This document shows positions 7,307 through 18,131 of a stretch of 46,986 bases of DNA, piece by piece. Each line of letters starts with the position of its first letter. The stretch's first letter is position 1. The notes below the pieces were generated by a model. It worked only from the letters and a program-made list of their open reading frames with translations, was not told the origin of the DNA and ran no database searches. The stretch is from Acidobacteriota bacterium (GTDB lineage Bacteria > Acidobacteriota > Vicinamibacteria > Vicinamibacterales > UBA2999). Location of the stretch: positions 1 to 46,986 of the forward strand of contig JACPCS010000138.1 of assembly GCA_016184455.1 (NCBI GenBank), given 5' to 3'. Made by a program: the position numbers and the translations under genes.

Positions 7307-7449
7307 ACCAGCCAAGGGCTCAGTATTTTGATCGCTCCGTATGAGCCCTTGGCTGGTCGCCAGTATCTCTTGGCGCGCTCCGCGCGCCTAGGACCGCTAT
7401 GCGGGTCACAACCGGTACGAGAATCACGCAACGAGCCGCATAGCGGTCC
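7307..7449. repeat. Three-hairpin interspersed repeat, copy A
   Basis: This intergenic element contains three inverted repeats in series: a perfect 15-bp pair (7307-7321 with 7343-7357), a 6-bp GC hairpin (7372-7377 with 7383-7388), and a perfect 14-bp pair (7391-7404 with 7436-7449). The 35 bases 7370-7404 are identical to 16050-16084, and the last arm recurs at 16117-16130. The loop between the outer 14-bp arms differs completely between copies, as expected if structure is under selection or if copies evolve by arm conservation. It lies between the divergent lipoprotein gene and treY. Confidence 0.85.
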
Positions 7450-7464
7450 CAAGCTCGACCGCAA

Positions 7465-10344
<2,880 letters not shown>

Positions 10345-11595
10345 GTGATATGGGCCTACATCGTCGCGGTACTCGCGCTGTGGGTGCTGATCATCCTGCT
10401 GTTCACCCCACGCATCGACTACCGTGTCACCACGCCGCTCCGACCGGATAGCGACGAGTTCCTGCACGTGCTGCAGGCGACCTGCCAGGCCGCCGTCCAG
10501 AGTCACAACCGCGTCGAGATCCTGACCAACGGCGGGCAGTTCTATCCGGCCATGCGCGACGCGATCCTGCAGGCGCAGGCCTCGGTCCACCTCGAGGCGT
10601 ACATCTTCCAGCCGGGCGAGGCGGCCGAGATGCTCATGGAGGCGATGATCGCCCGCGCCCGTGAAGGCGTGGCGGTCCGGCTGGTGCTCGACTCGATCGG
10701 CAGCGCCGGCCTCGGCCGTGCCCGCACCCGGCGGCTGCGCGAGGCGGGCTGCCGGCTCTACTTCTACCAGCCGATCACCTGGTACCGCGTCCACCGGCTC
10801 AACAACCGGACGCACCGCGAGCTGCTCATCGTCGACGGCCGCGTGGCGTTTACCGGCGGCGCCGGCGTCGCCGACTGGTGGTATCGCGCCGAACGCGGGC
10901 TGCCGCCCTGGCGCGACACGATGGTGCGCATCGAGGGCCCCATCGTCGGCGCGCTGCAGGGCGTCTTCGCGGAGAACTGGCTCGCCTCGACGGGGGAAAT
11001 CCTGACGTCGCCGCTGGACTGGCCGACCCTTGCACCCGCCGGGACGACCGAAGCGATGCTCGCCAAGAGCTCGCCCTCGGATCGGGCGACGACCTCGCGC
11101 GTGGTGTTTCAGATGCTCGTCGAGGGCGCCGCGTCGGACATCGACATCAGCACCCCCTACTTCCTGCCCGATCGTGCCCTCCGCCGGGCGCTCGCGCGCG
11201 CCGCCCGGCGCGGTGTGCGCGTGCGCGTGCTCGTGCCGGGATGGCATACCGACCAGCGGCTGGTGCGGCTGGCCAGCCGCCGCCTGTACGGCGAGCTGCT
11301 CGAAGCGGGCGTGCGCATCTTCGAGTACCGGCCGGGCATGACGCACGTGAAGCTGCTGCTCGCCGACGGCCACTGGGCCGTCGTGGGCACGACCAACGTC
11401 GACAACCGCTCGTTCGAGCACAACGACGAGGTGAACGTGGCGTTCCGGGAGGCCGCGGTGGCGGCACGACTGCGACGGGATTTCGACACCGATCTGGCGG
11501 CGAGCGACGAAATCAGCTGCGAGCGCTGGCAGCGGCGGTCGCGGCTCGAAAAGCTGGCCGGTCCCGTGTGCTGGCTGCTCGAACGGCAGCAGTGA
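10345..11595 (+). CDS. Cardiolipin synthase-like phospholipase D family protein
   Basis: The 416-residue protein has an N-terminal membrane anchor (about 3-20) and two PLD domains, as in bacterial cardiolipin synthases that condense phosphatidylglycerols. The second active-site motif is intact: H334-V-K336-L-L-L-A-D341, followed by GTTNVDNRSF. The first reads H157-R-E159-L-L-I-V-D164, so the usual Lys of HxKxxxxD is Glu. The remainder of that site (THRELLIVDGRVAFTGG) is well preserved, so it may be a lineage variant and not decay. The start is GTG 10345, directly after the treY stop. Other PLD-type transferase activities are possible. Confidence 0.88.
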   Translation: MIWAYIVAVLALWVLIILLFTPRIDYRVTTPLRPDSDEFLHVLQATCQAAVQSHNRVEILTNGGQFYPAMRDAILQAQASVHLEAYIFQPGEAAEMLMEAMIARAREGVAVRLVLDSIGSAGLGRARTRRLREAGCRLYFYQPITWYRVHRLNNRTHRELLIVDGRVAFTGGAGVADWWYRAERGLPPWRDTMVRIEGPIVGALQGVFAENWLASTGEILTSPLDWPTLAPAGTTEAMLAKSSPSDRATTSRVVFQMLVEGAASDIDISTPYFLPDRALRRALARAARRGVRVRVLVPGWHTDQRLVRLASRRLYGELLEAGVRIFEYRPGMTHVKLLLADGHWAVVGTTNVDNRSFEHNDEVNVAFREAAVAARLRRDFDTDLAASDEISCERWQRRSRLEKLAGPVCWLLERQQ

Positions 11596-11673
11596 CCGCT
11601 GGCTGGTCGTCGGCAGCCGGTAGCCGGCAGCCAATGACAGGAGTTCCGGCCAAAACCCACCAGCGACCGACCT

Positions 11674-11698
11674 CTACCACCTACTGACTACCACCTAC
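11674..11698. repeat. Degenerate CTACC-type simple repeat
   Basis: The 11-mer CTACCACCTAC occurs at 11674-11684 and 11688-11698, inside a longer C/T/A-rich stretch between the PLD gene and the next gene. Related CTACC-rich tracts lie at 12219-12247 and, inverted, at 24867-24898, always between genes. No coding potential or strong hairpin is seen. Confidence 0.6.
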
Positions 11699-11835
11699 CG
11701 ACCAGGTGTGTAAGTTCGACCTCTCGCCGGTGTTCGACTCCGGCCGCCCGCACGTTTTTCCCAGTAGAGCGTCACGCCAGCATCCACGAACGCGTTGGCA
11801 CCGTGGTTGCTCTGGCGGGCGGGCAGGAGGCTGCG

Positions 11836-12216
11836 ATGAGACGCCGTGCCGTCGCCTGGGTGTTCGGTCCGCTGTTGGTGCTCGCCGCCGGCGCGAGCAT
11901 GCCTGGCAAGGCGGCCGACGTCGTCGAGATCAGACTGAACGGGACCTACTTCGCCGAGCCGGCGACGGTGCGCTTCACGGTGGCCGTGGAACCGAACAAG
12001 GCGAACCGCTCGCTCTGGATCGAGGCCGACAGCACGGACCTGTACCGGGCCAGCGAGATCGCGCTGAGCGGCGCGGACGAGAAGCGGCTGCACCAGATCA
12101 TGTTCAAGAACCTGACCGCGGGCTACTACACGCTGAAGGCCGAGGTGCGCTCGTCGACCGGCGTGCGCGGCATGGCGACGCGCGAGATCATGGTCACAGG
12201 AGCAGGGCTGCAGTAA
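11836..12216 (+). CDS. Small secreted protein, unknown function
   Basis: The 126-residue product begins at ATG 11836, five bases after a perfect AGGAGG (11825-11830). A signal peptide (AVAWVFGPLLVLAAGASMPGK, split about 5-25) with a likely cleavage near AGA/ASM or KAA precedes a mature domain of about 100 residues. That domain is beta-rich (RLNGTYFAEPATVRFTVAVE, then KAEVRSSTGVRGMATREIMV) and looks like a single Ig-like or carboxypeptidase-regulatory-like sandwich. No catalytic motif or cysteine is visible. I do not recognise a named family. It is flanked on both sides by CTACC-rich spacers and converges on the nucleotidyltransferase gene. Confidence 0.7.
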   Translation: MRRRAVAWVFGPLLVLAAGASMPGKAADVVEIRLNGTYFAEPATVRFTVAVEPNKANRSLWIEADSTDLYRASEIALSGADEKRLHQIMFKNLTAGYYTLKAEVRSSTGVRGMATREIMVTGAGLQ

Positions 12217-12247
12217 GAACTACCGGCTACAACCTACCGGCTACCGG

Positions 12248-13054
12248 CTAATCTGATTTGTCGATCGCCGCGGTCCACTCGGCGATCTGATCGTCCGTCA
12301 TCGATCCGCGCGGGCGCAGCCGCGCATCCTCGTATCCCCACTCCTCGACGTCGACCAGATACTGCGCGCGCGACAGGAGCGTGCCCTGACAGACCTTGCT
12401 GTCGCGCGTCGGTACGTCCAGCTCGGCGAGCAGGCGGTTGACGAGCTCCCGGACGACGCTCGACGGAATGAGGGCGCGCTCGCCCGGGTAGATGAAGCCG
12501 AAGAGCACGAGGTGGCCGAGCAGGATCCGCCAGTGAGAGCCGAACCGGCGGACGAGCCGGTCCCAGTTGAGCAGCCCGCTGCAGTGTCTCAGCAGGTGCG
12601 CCACGTCGCCGCCGTCGTACCGCTCGCGCTCCATGATCATGCTCTTCGACCAGATCATCTCTTCGGCCGGACTGAGCTTCACCGGGACGCCGAGCACCTC
12701 CTCGTTCACCGCGTGCGCGAACCACTCGTCGTCGACTTCGGCGACGCCGTTGCCCGAATTGAAGATCACGTCGATGAAGCGGTCGGCGTGATACGCCTTG
12801 GCGAGCCAGTGCGAAAAGGTGATCTCGGTGCGAAACCCGGCGCGCGCGAGCACATCGAGCACGCGCTGCACGTCGCGCGGGCGCACGAAGATATCGAAGT
12901 CTTTCGTGGACCGTGAAATACCGGCGAAGTACTGAAACGCGTAGCTGCCGCCCACCAGATACGGGACGCCGCTGCGGTTGAGCATCTCGAGCGCGTTGCG
13001 GTACAGCTCCGCCTGGTCCGGCGCGGTCAGGAGGGGGGTTGCAGCATCCGCCAC
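12248..13054 (-). CDS. Nucleotidyltransferase-fold protein (MNT/AbiEii-like)
   Basis: The 268-residue protein carries the minimal nucleotidyltransferase signature: GGSYAFQYFAGISRSTKDFD, the GG-S helix followed by a DxD-like D-F-D, with a third acidic residue in the strand FIDVIFNSGNG. The C-terminal half is helical and unassigned. Such proteins transfer nucleotides to proteins, RNA or small molecules; the target cannot be predicted. The start is GTG 13054. It follows the metallophosphoesterase gene by 24 nt on the same strand. That pairing could be an add/remove couple (inference). It is not flanked by an obvious antitoxin, so I do not call it a toxin. Confidence 0.75.
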   Translation of the reverse strand: MADAATPLLTAPDQAELYRNALEMLNRSGVPYLVGGSYAFQYFAGISRSTKDFDIFVRPRDVQRVLDVLARAGFRTEITFSHWLAKAYHADRFIDVIFNSGNGVAEVDDEWFAHAVNEEVLGVPVKLSPAEEMIWSKSMIMERERYDGGDVAHLLRHCSGLLNWDRLVRRFGSHWRILLGHLVLFGFIYPGERALIPSSVVRELVNRLLAELDVPTRDSKVCQGTLLSRAQYLVDVEEWGYEDARLRPRGSMTDDQIAEWTAAIDKSD

Positions 13055-13078
13055 AGCAGCACCGCCTGAGTGCAGAAA

Positions 13079-13906
13079 TCAGGCCGTCTTGACGACCGGC
13101 TCGGCGAACGGGCCGGGCGGGGGCTGGCTCGCGGGGTGGGCGGGTTCGCCGGTTAGAGGGAGCTCGACGATCAGAAACGGCGGCCGATCGGGACGGACGC
13201 GGGTGAGCAGCGGCATCGCGACGTTGTAGACGGGAACCCCGGCCGCGGTCAGCCCCTCCGCCGTGCCGCGGTGCGCGTGCCCGTGAAACACGGCGCTCAC
13301 CCGGTACCGGTTGATCGGCTCCTCCAGCCGGCTCGAGCCGAGATACGGAAAGATTTCGGGCGGCTCGCCTTCGCACGTGCCCCGAATCGGCGCGTAGTGC
13401 ATCAGGGCCACCCGCCGCTCGGAGCGCAGGCGCGCGAGCGCCGCTTCGAGCTTCATCGCCTCGCTGACCGCCTCCTGCACGAACGCCTTGATCGCCTGCT
13501 CGCCCCACGGCCCGAGCGCGCCGCGGCCGAACCCGCCGGCGAACCCCTTGACGCCTGCGAAGCCGATCCCGTCGATTTCGGTCGCCTCCCCATCGAGGAC
13601 CGTCACGCCGATGTCGCTGAGGATCTGGCGGATCTCGGAGTGGCTGCCCGCCTCGTAGTCATGGTTGCCGAGCACGGCAATGACCGGGATCTTGACGGCG
13701 GTGGTGAGCTCGCGCGCGAGAATGCGCGCCTCGTCGGGCAGGCCGTAGTCGGTGAAGTCGCCGCAGACCACGAGGACGTCGGCGCTGTTCGTGATTTGGG
13801 CGAAAAGCGGTTGAAAGGCGCCCTGCGAGTGCCGCGAGACGTGCAGGTCGCCGATCGCGGCCACCCGCAGGTGCGTCCGGGTCGAGGTCATCCGTTCGGC
13901 GGTCAC
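13079..13906 (-). CDS. Calcineurin-like metallophosphoesterase
   Basis: The 275-residue protein shows the metallophosphoesterase metal ligands in order: GDLHVSRH (D and H near 19-21), VVCGDFTDYG, VLGNHDYE, MHYAP and FHGHAHRG. It therefore should be a two-metal phosphoesterase acting on phosphomonoesters or diesters, probably cytoplasmic since no signal peptide is seen. GTG 13906 is the longest start; ATG 13891 is a reasonable alternative. The Pro-rich tail after residue about 255 is outside the fold. It is the first gene of a two-gene unit with the nucleotidyltransferase. The substrate cannot be read from sequence. Confidence 0.88.
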   Translation of the reverse strand: MTAERMTSTRTHLRVAAIGDLHVSRHSQGAFQPLFAQITNSADVLVVCGDFTDYGLPDEARILARELTTAVKIPVIAVLGNHDYEAGSHSEIRQILSDIGVTVLDGEATEIDGIGFAGVKGFAGGFGRGALGPWGEQAIKAFVQEAVSEAMKLEAALARLRSERRVALMHYAPIRGTCEGEPPEIFPYLGSSRLEEPINRYRVSAVFHGHAHRGTAEGLTAAGVPVYNVAMPLLTRVRPDRPPFLIVELPLTGEPAHPASQPPPGPFAEPVVKTA

Positions 13907-13942
13907 CCCTACCCGGGATTCAAGGCCGAGGCCAGTCTCAGC

Positions 13943-14458
13943 TCAGGCTGGCTGACGCGGCTGGAGTGGCTGCAGCCGTTGCTGCATGCGCTGGCGGCGC
14001 TGCTCCATGCGCGACTGACGCTCGGCGCGGAGCTGCTGCAGCCGCTGCTGCTGCTCCGGCGTGAGCAGGGCGACGATGTCGCTCTGCAGGCGGGCACGCT
14101 GGACCGCGAGGTCGGCCTGCACCTCGGCCACCTGCTGGGCGGCGGCACGAATCCGCCCTTCGTCGGCGGGCGCCGCGTCGACGGCGGCACGCTGCGCCTC
14201 CGCCGCCACGCGCAGGCGCTCCATGATCGGCTGCACGGCCGCCCGATGCTGCTGCATCAGCTCGCGGATCTGCTGCTGCTGCGCGTCGGTCAGCTCGAGC
14301 TGCCTCAGCGGGAGCATCGCACCGGGGCCGCCAAGGCCGGGCCCGCGGCCATGGCCGAACCCCAGTCCGCGGCCAGGACCCTGGGCGTAGAGCACGCCCG
14401 CCCCGACCAGCGCGGCGACGAGCGTGGTGAAGAAGACCAACCGGATACGGCGATTCAT
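13943..14458 (-). CDS. Spy/CpxP family periplasmic protein
   Basis: The product (171 residues from ATG 14458, with GGGAGG upstream) has a signal peptide (about 5-26, ending LYAQ), a Gly-rich segment, and a long helical Gln/Arg-rich domain with two LTxxQ-type motifs: LELTDAQQQQIREL and ALLTPEQQQRLQQL. These motifs define Spy/CpxP proteins, ATP-independent periplasmic chaperones or stress sensors that inhibit a sensor kinase. It is the last gene of the MacAB-TolC operon, whose divergent neighbour is an OmpR-type two-component system, a layout like Cpx or Bae systems. I infer a feedback or chaperone role in that stress response. Confidence 0.8.
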   Translation of the reverse strand: MNRRIRLVFFTTLVAALVGAGVLYAQGPGRGLGFGHGRGPGLGGPGAMLPLRQLELTDAQQQQIRELMQQHRAAVQPIMERLRVAAEAQRAAVDAAPADEGRIRAAAQQVAEVQADLAVQRARLQSDIVALLTPEQQQRLQQLRAERQSRMEQRRQRMQQRLQPLQPRQPA

Positions 14459-14476
14459 ACGAGTACCTCCCACGTG

Positions 14477-16153
14477 TTAGACCGGAGCCTGTTGAACGAG
14501 CTCGAAGTCGACGAGCGCCTTGCGATGATCGAGTCGCGCGCGCAGTTCGGCGGTCTGTGCGGCCGCCAGGTCGCGCTGGGCCTGAAGCACCAGGAAGTTG
14601 GTCGAGAGCCCTGCGGCACGGCGCGCGGCCTCTGCCTCGAGCCGCTTCTGCGCGAGCTCCCGCGCGGCGACGGAGGCGCGTACCTGCTCTTCCGCACTCC
14701 TCACCTGCTCGACGACCCGGGTGAGCTGGGCGGCAATCGCCAGCTCGAGCTGCTGAATGCGGACCGTCTGCTGGCGCTGCTCCACCTGCGCGCGTGCGTA
14801 GGCCGCATCCGCCGCGCGTTCGCCGATCGGCAGCGTGACGTTCACGCCCACGCTCCACGTCGGGTAGTCGAGCCCGCCCAGCGACCGCAGCACGTCGAGG
14901 TACCCGCCCGGATTGGTTCCGATCACGCCGCCGCCGAGGGCGCCTGATTGCCGCAGGATCTGCGTGCCTCCGACGCCGTACAGGCTGTACTCGGCGACCA
15001 AATCGACTGTCGGTTTGCGCTGATCGTTCAGCAGCTTCAGCGTCGTACCGGCAGCATCGTGCTGCTTCCGTGCGACCTCGAGGTCCGCGCGGTTGGCGAC
15101 GGCCGTCCTGATGGCGCCCGGTAGGTCGATGAGCGGGGCCGTCTGGTCGGGGCGTTCCATGCCCGTTATCGATGCGTTCCAGAGGGGGTCGTTCGCGTCC
15201 GCGACGATGAGCTGCTTGAGGCTCACCTGCGCGTTGCGCCAGGCGCCCTCCGCCTGCACGACCGCCTGGTGGCGCGCCGCCACCTCCGCCTCGGCCTCGA
15301 TGATGTCGGTCGCCGCCACGGTACCGAGCTCCAGGCGCCGACGGTTGTCCTCGAGCTGCTTGCGCGCGAGCGCTTCGGACTGCCGCGCGGTCTGAAGGGC
15401 GTCGGCGGCGTACACGAGCTCCCAGTAGGCCCGCCGCACGTCCGCGAGCGTCGTGGCGATCTCCTGCCGCAGACCGGTGTCGGCGATGTCGCTCTCGATG
15501 TCGGCCTGGGCGATGGCGGCTCTCGTCGCGTCGACGCCGAAGCCGCGGAAGAGCGGCTGGGTCAGCCTGACCGAGACCCCGGACGAGTAGCTCGGGTTGT
15601 AGGTGGAGAAGACGTTCGACGTCCCGTTGCGGTTGCCCGTGAAGTCGACCGCCAGCCGGCCGCCGCCCCATGGCAGCGCCTGACTGACGCCGCTGCCGAA
15701 GCTCACCGTGTCGGACGTCACCTGCCGCTGACCGCCGGCGAGCTGGTTCGTCGCCGGGTTCGTCTGCGAGCGCTGCGCCAGCGAGAACGTCAGCGACGGG
15801 CTGTACGCCGCGCGGCTCTCGGCCACGGTGAGGCTCGCCGCCTGCGACGCGAGCCGCGATTGCGCAATCGCCGGATTGCGATCGAGCGCGCGCTGCTCGG
15901 CCTCTTTCAGCGTCAGCGGGACGTCGCCGGGCGCCGCGCCCTGCTGTGCGAACCCGGGGACCGCCACCAGCGTGAGAACCAGCCAAGGGCTCGCCCAAGA
16001 TATCCGGATGCGTGCGAAGCCTCGGCCTTGGCTGGTTGGCAGTATCGACTTGGCGCGCTCCGCGCGCCTAGGACCGCTATGCGGACCGGCAACGAGAACA
16101 GAATTCGCGTTCGGGGCCGCATAGCGGTCCAGCGCGAGAAGGTGCTTACTCAT
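14477..16153 (-). CDS. TolC family outer-membrane efflux protein
   Basis: TolC-type proteins form the trimeric outer-membrane exit duct. The sequence after the leader shows the family pattern: LTLKEAEQRALDRNPAIAQS at the mature N-terminus, two long helical repeats and a second-repeat LEAEAARRAAGLSTNFLVLQ near the end. The start is odd. ATG 16153 overlaps the stop of the MacB permease (ATGAGTAA), but about 40 hydrophilic residues encoded by repeat copy B precede the signal-peptide core SPWLVLTLVAVPGFAQ. No other ATG, GTG or TTG lies in frame closer to it. Whether this extended leader is exported is unclear. The gene is in operon with MacA, MacB and the Spy-like gene. Confidence 0.9.
   Translation of the reverse strand: MSKHLLALDRYAAPNANSVLVAGPHSGPRRAERAKSILPTSQGRGFARIRISWASPWLVLTLVAVPGFAQQGAAPGDVPLTLKEAEQRALDRNPAIAQSRLASQAASLTVAESRAAYSPSLTFSLAQRSQTNPATNQLAGGQRQVTSDTVSFGSGVSQALPWGGGRLAVDFTGNRNGTSNVFSTYNPSYSSGVSVRLTQPLFRGFGVDATRAAIAQADIESDIADTGLRQEIATTLADVRRAYWELVYAADALQTARQSEALARKQLEDNRRRLELGTVAATDIIEAEAEVAARHQAVVQAEGAWRNAQVSLKQLIVADANDPLWNASITGMERPDQTAPLIDLPGAIRTAVANRADLEVARKQHDAAGTTLKLLNDQRKPTVDLVAEYSLYGVGGTQILRQSGALGGGVIGTNPGGYLDVLRSLGGLDYPTWSVGVNVTLPIGERAADAAYARAQVEQRQQTVRIQQLELAIAAQLTRVVEQVRSAEEQVRASVAARELAQKRLEAEAARRAAGLSTNFLVLQAQRDLAAAQTAELRARLDHRKALVDFELVQQAPV
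15978..16130. repeat. Three-hairpin interspersed repeat, copy B, inside the TolC gene
   Basis: This is the second copy of the element at 7307-7449. The 35 bases 16050-16084 are identical to copy A, the 14-bp arms 16071-16084 and 16117-16130 pair perfectly, and the first inverted repeat (15978-15988 with 16026-16036) is degraded to 11 bp with a longer loop. It lies within the 5' coding region of the TolC gene and stays in frame, encoding the segment from about residue 9 into the signal peptide. Confidence 0.85.
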
Positions 16154-17366
16154 ACCGAAGTGCCTCAATCGGATCCAGCGCCGCCGCCTTCCGCGCGGGA
16201 TAGAACCCAAAGAACACGCCCGTGCCCGCCGCCACGCCGGCCGACAGGGCGATCGACTGCGGCGTGACCGATGCCGGCCACTGCAGCAGCGCGGTGACGG
16301 CGTACGACACGGCGCCCCCGAGCAGGATGCCGAGCGCCCCGCCCGCCAGGCTCAGGACCACCGCCTCGACGAGAAACTGCGTGAGCACGTCGACGTCGCG
16401 CGCGCCGACCGACAGTCGCAGGCCGATCTCCCGCGTCCGTTCGGTCACCGACACGAGCATGATGTTCATGATCCCGATGCCGCCGACGATGAGCGAGACG
16501 GCCGCGATCCCGGCGAGCAGATACGTCATCGTCGTCGTGGTCGACGTGAGCATCGACGTCATCTCCTCCTGCGTGCGCACCATGAAGTCGTCTTCCTCTC
16601 CGCCGCTCAACCTGTGACGCTCGCGCAGCACGTCCGCGGTCCCCGCAGCGACGCGCTCGAGCGGCACGCCGTCCTCCGCCGAAATCGTGATGCCGCTGAC
16701 GTGTGTCACGCCGAGCAGCCGCTTCTGGACTGTCGTGTAGGGCACGAACGCGGTGTCGTCCTGGTCCTGGCCGAACGCCCCCTGGCCCTTCCGCGTGAGC
16801 ACACCGATCACGCGAAACGGCTGGTTGTTGATGCGGACGGTCGCGCCGGTCGGATCGATTCCGGCGCCGAACAGTTGATCCCGCGCGACCGACCCGAGCA
16901 CGGCCACCTTGGCCGCGCTCCGGACGGCGGAAGCGTCGAAGAAGGCGCCGTACTCGAGCGGCCATGAGCGGATGTCGACGAGCTGCTCGCTCGTGCCCTG
17001 CACGAGCGTGTTCCAGTTCGCCGACGCCGCGATGATCTGCGTGCGGGTGTTCAGCGCCGGCGAGATGTAGCGGACGCCCGCGACGCGTTCGCGGATCGCG
17101 GCCGCGTCGGCATCGGTCAACGTCGTCACCGCGCCCTGCCCCTGCCGCGCCGGCCCGAAGCCGCCGGAGCCCGCATTCACCATCACGACGTTCGATCCGG
17201 CGCTTCGAATCTGCCGCTCGATCGACGCGCGCGCGCCGTTGCCGATCGCCACCATGACGATCACAGCGGCCACGCCGATGATCATCCCGAGCGCGGTGAG
17301 CGCCGTGCGCATCGCGTTGCGGCCGAGCGCCTTCACGGCCACGACCACGGTCATCGGAAACGACAT
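16146..17366 (-). CDS. MacB-type ABC transporter permease
   Basis: The 406-residue permease has the MacB/FtsX layout: one N-terminal membrane helix (about 20-43, ALTALGMIIGVAAVIVMVAI), a periplasmic MacB_PCD domain (about 50-255), and three C-terminal helices (about 285-305, 330-355, 370-395). The loop IGIMNIMLVSVTERTREIGL and the ending FYPARKAAALDPIEALRYE are diagnostic. It couples cytoplasmic ATP hydrolysis to movement of periplasmic substrates into the MacA-TolC channel. The ATPase is a separate gene 9 nt upstream. The stop overlaps the TolC start. Substrate could be a macrolide, peptide, lipid or siderophore; the sequence does not say. Confidence 0.93.
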   Translation of the reverse strand: MSFPMTVVVAVKALGRNAMRTALTALGMIIGVAAVIVMVAIGNGARASIERQIRSAGSNVVMVNAGSGGFGPARQGQGAVTTLTDADAAAIRERVAGVRYISPALNTRTQIIAASANWNTLVQGTSEQLVDIRSWPLEYGAFFDASAVRSAAKVAVLGSVARDQLFGAGIDPTGATVRINNQPFRVIGVLTRKGQGAFGQDQDDTAFVPYTTVQKRLLGVTHVSGITISAEDGVPLERVAAGTADVLRERHRLSGGEEDDFMVRTQEEMTSMLTSTTTTMTYLLAGIAAVSLIVGGIGIMNIMLVSVTERTREIGLRLSVGARDVDVLTQFLVEAVVLSLAGGALGILLGGAVSYAVTALLQWPASVTPQSIALSAGVAAGTGVFFGFYPARKAAALDPIEALRYE

Positions 17367-17375
17367 GCGCCCCCC

Positions 17376-18131
17376 TCAGGCCGCCTCGGCGTCTCCGGCG
17401 ACGCGTTCGAGCTCGTGCGCGGCCGTCCGGCGGCGCACCACCGGCACATCGCTGCGTACAAGGCCGTCACGGAACGCGATGGTGCGGGTGCCGTACTCGG
17501 CCATGTCCGCCTCGTGCGTGACGAGGACGATCGTCAGGCCCTGCGACTCGTTCAGCCGCTGGAAGATGCCCATCACCTCGATGCTGGTGCGCGTGTCGAG
17601 GTTGCCGGTCGGTTCGTCGGCGAGCAGGAGCCGCGGGCGGTTCACCAGCGCCCGGGCAATGGCGACCCGCTGCTGCTGTCCGCCCGAGAGCTGATTCGGG
17701 TGGTGCCGCACTCGGTCGCCGAGCCCGACCGCTGCCAGCGCGGCCGCCGCGCGTTCACGCCGCTCGCGCGCAGGGACCCCGCCGGCGTAAAGGAGCGGCA
17801 GCTCCACGTTCTCGAGCGCGGTCGTCCGCGGCAGCAGGTTGAAGCCCTGGAACACGAACCCGATCTGGCGATTGCGGACCCCTGCGAGCCGCCGTGTGTC
17901 GAGCGCCGCCACGTGCTGCCCCGCCAGCAGGTATTCGCCTGACGAGGGTCGATCGAGACAGCCGATGAGGTGCAGGAACGTCGACTTCCCCGATCCGGAC
18001 GGCCCGGTCAGCGTGACGAACTCCGACGGCATGATGTCGAGCGTGACGCCGCGAAGCGCCCTGACCTGGGTCTCGCCGAGGTCGTAGGTCTTCGTCAGCG
18101 CGCGGACGGAGATCAGCGGGGCGGCGCTCAC
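17376..18131 (-). CDS. MacB-type ABC transporter ATPase
   Basis: The 251-residue nucleotide-binding protein has Walker A GPSGSGKST (about 43-51), Q-loop FVFQGFNLLP, signature LSGGQQQRVAIARAL, Walker B LLLADEPTGNLD and switch His in VTHEAD. The closest family type is LolD/MacB. The start is GTG 18131, which overlaps the stop of the MacA-like gene as GTGA; a longer upstream reading would run through that gene. Its dimer would drive the permease encoded next. The C-terminal 25 residues after AFRDGLV are variable. Confidence 0.94.
   Translation of the reverse strand: MSAAPLISVRALTKTYDLGETQVRALRGVTLDIMPSEFVTLTGPSGSGKSTFLHLIGCLDRPSSGEYLLAGQHVAALDTRRLAGVRNRQIGFVFQGFNLLPRTTALENVELPLLYAGGVPARERRERAAAALAAVGLGDRVRHHPNQLSGGQQQRVAIARALVNRPRLLLADEPTGNLDTRTSIEVMGIFQRLNESQGLTIVLVTHEADMAEYGTRTIAFRDGLVRSDVPVVRRRTAAHELERVAGDAEAA

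Noticed and set aside
11713..11754. A tRNA-like T-arm and acceptor end (GTTCGACTCCGG followed by CGCCCGCAC)
   Set aside because: Only a TTCGA loop in a G/C stem is visible. No D-arm or anticodon arm in the correct place could be built on either strand, so I do not call a tRNA or an attachment site.
12248..13906. A toxin-antitoxin system made of the nucleotidyltransferase and its neighbour
   Set aside because: The neighbour is a metallophosphoesterase, not an antitoxin or HEPN protein, and gene sizes and order do not fit known MNT or AbiE modules.
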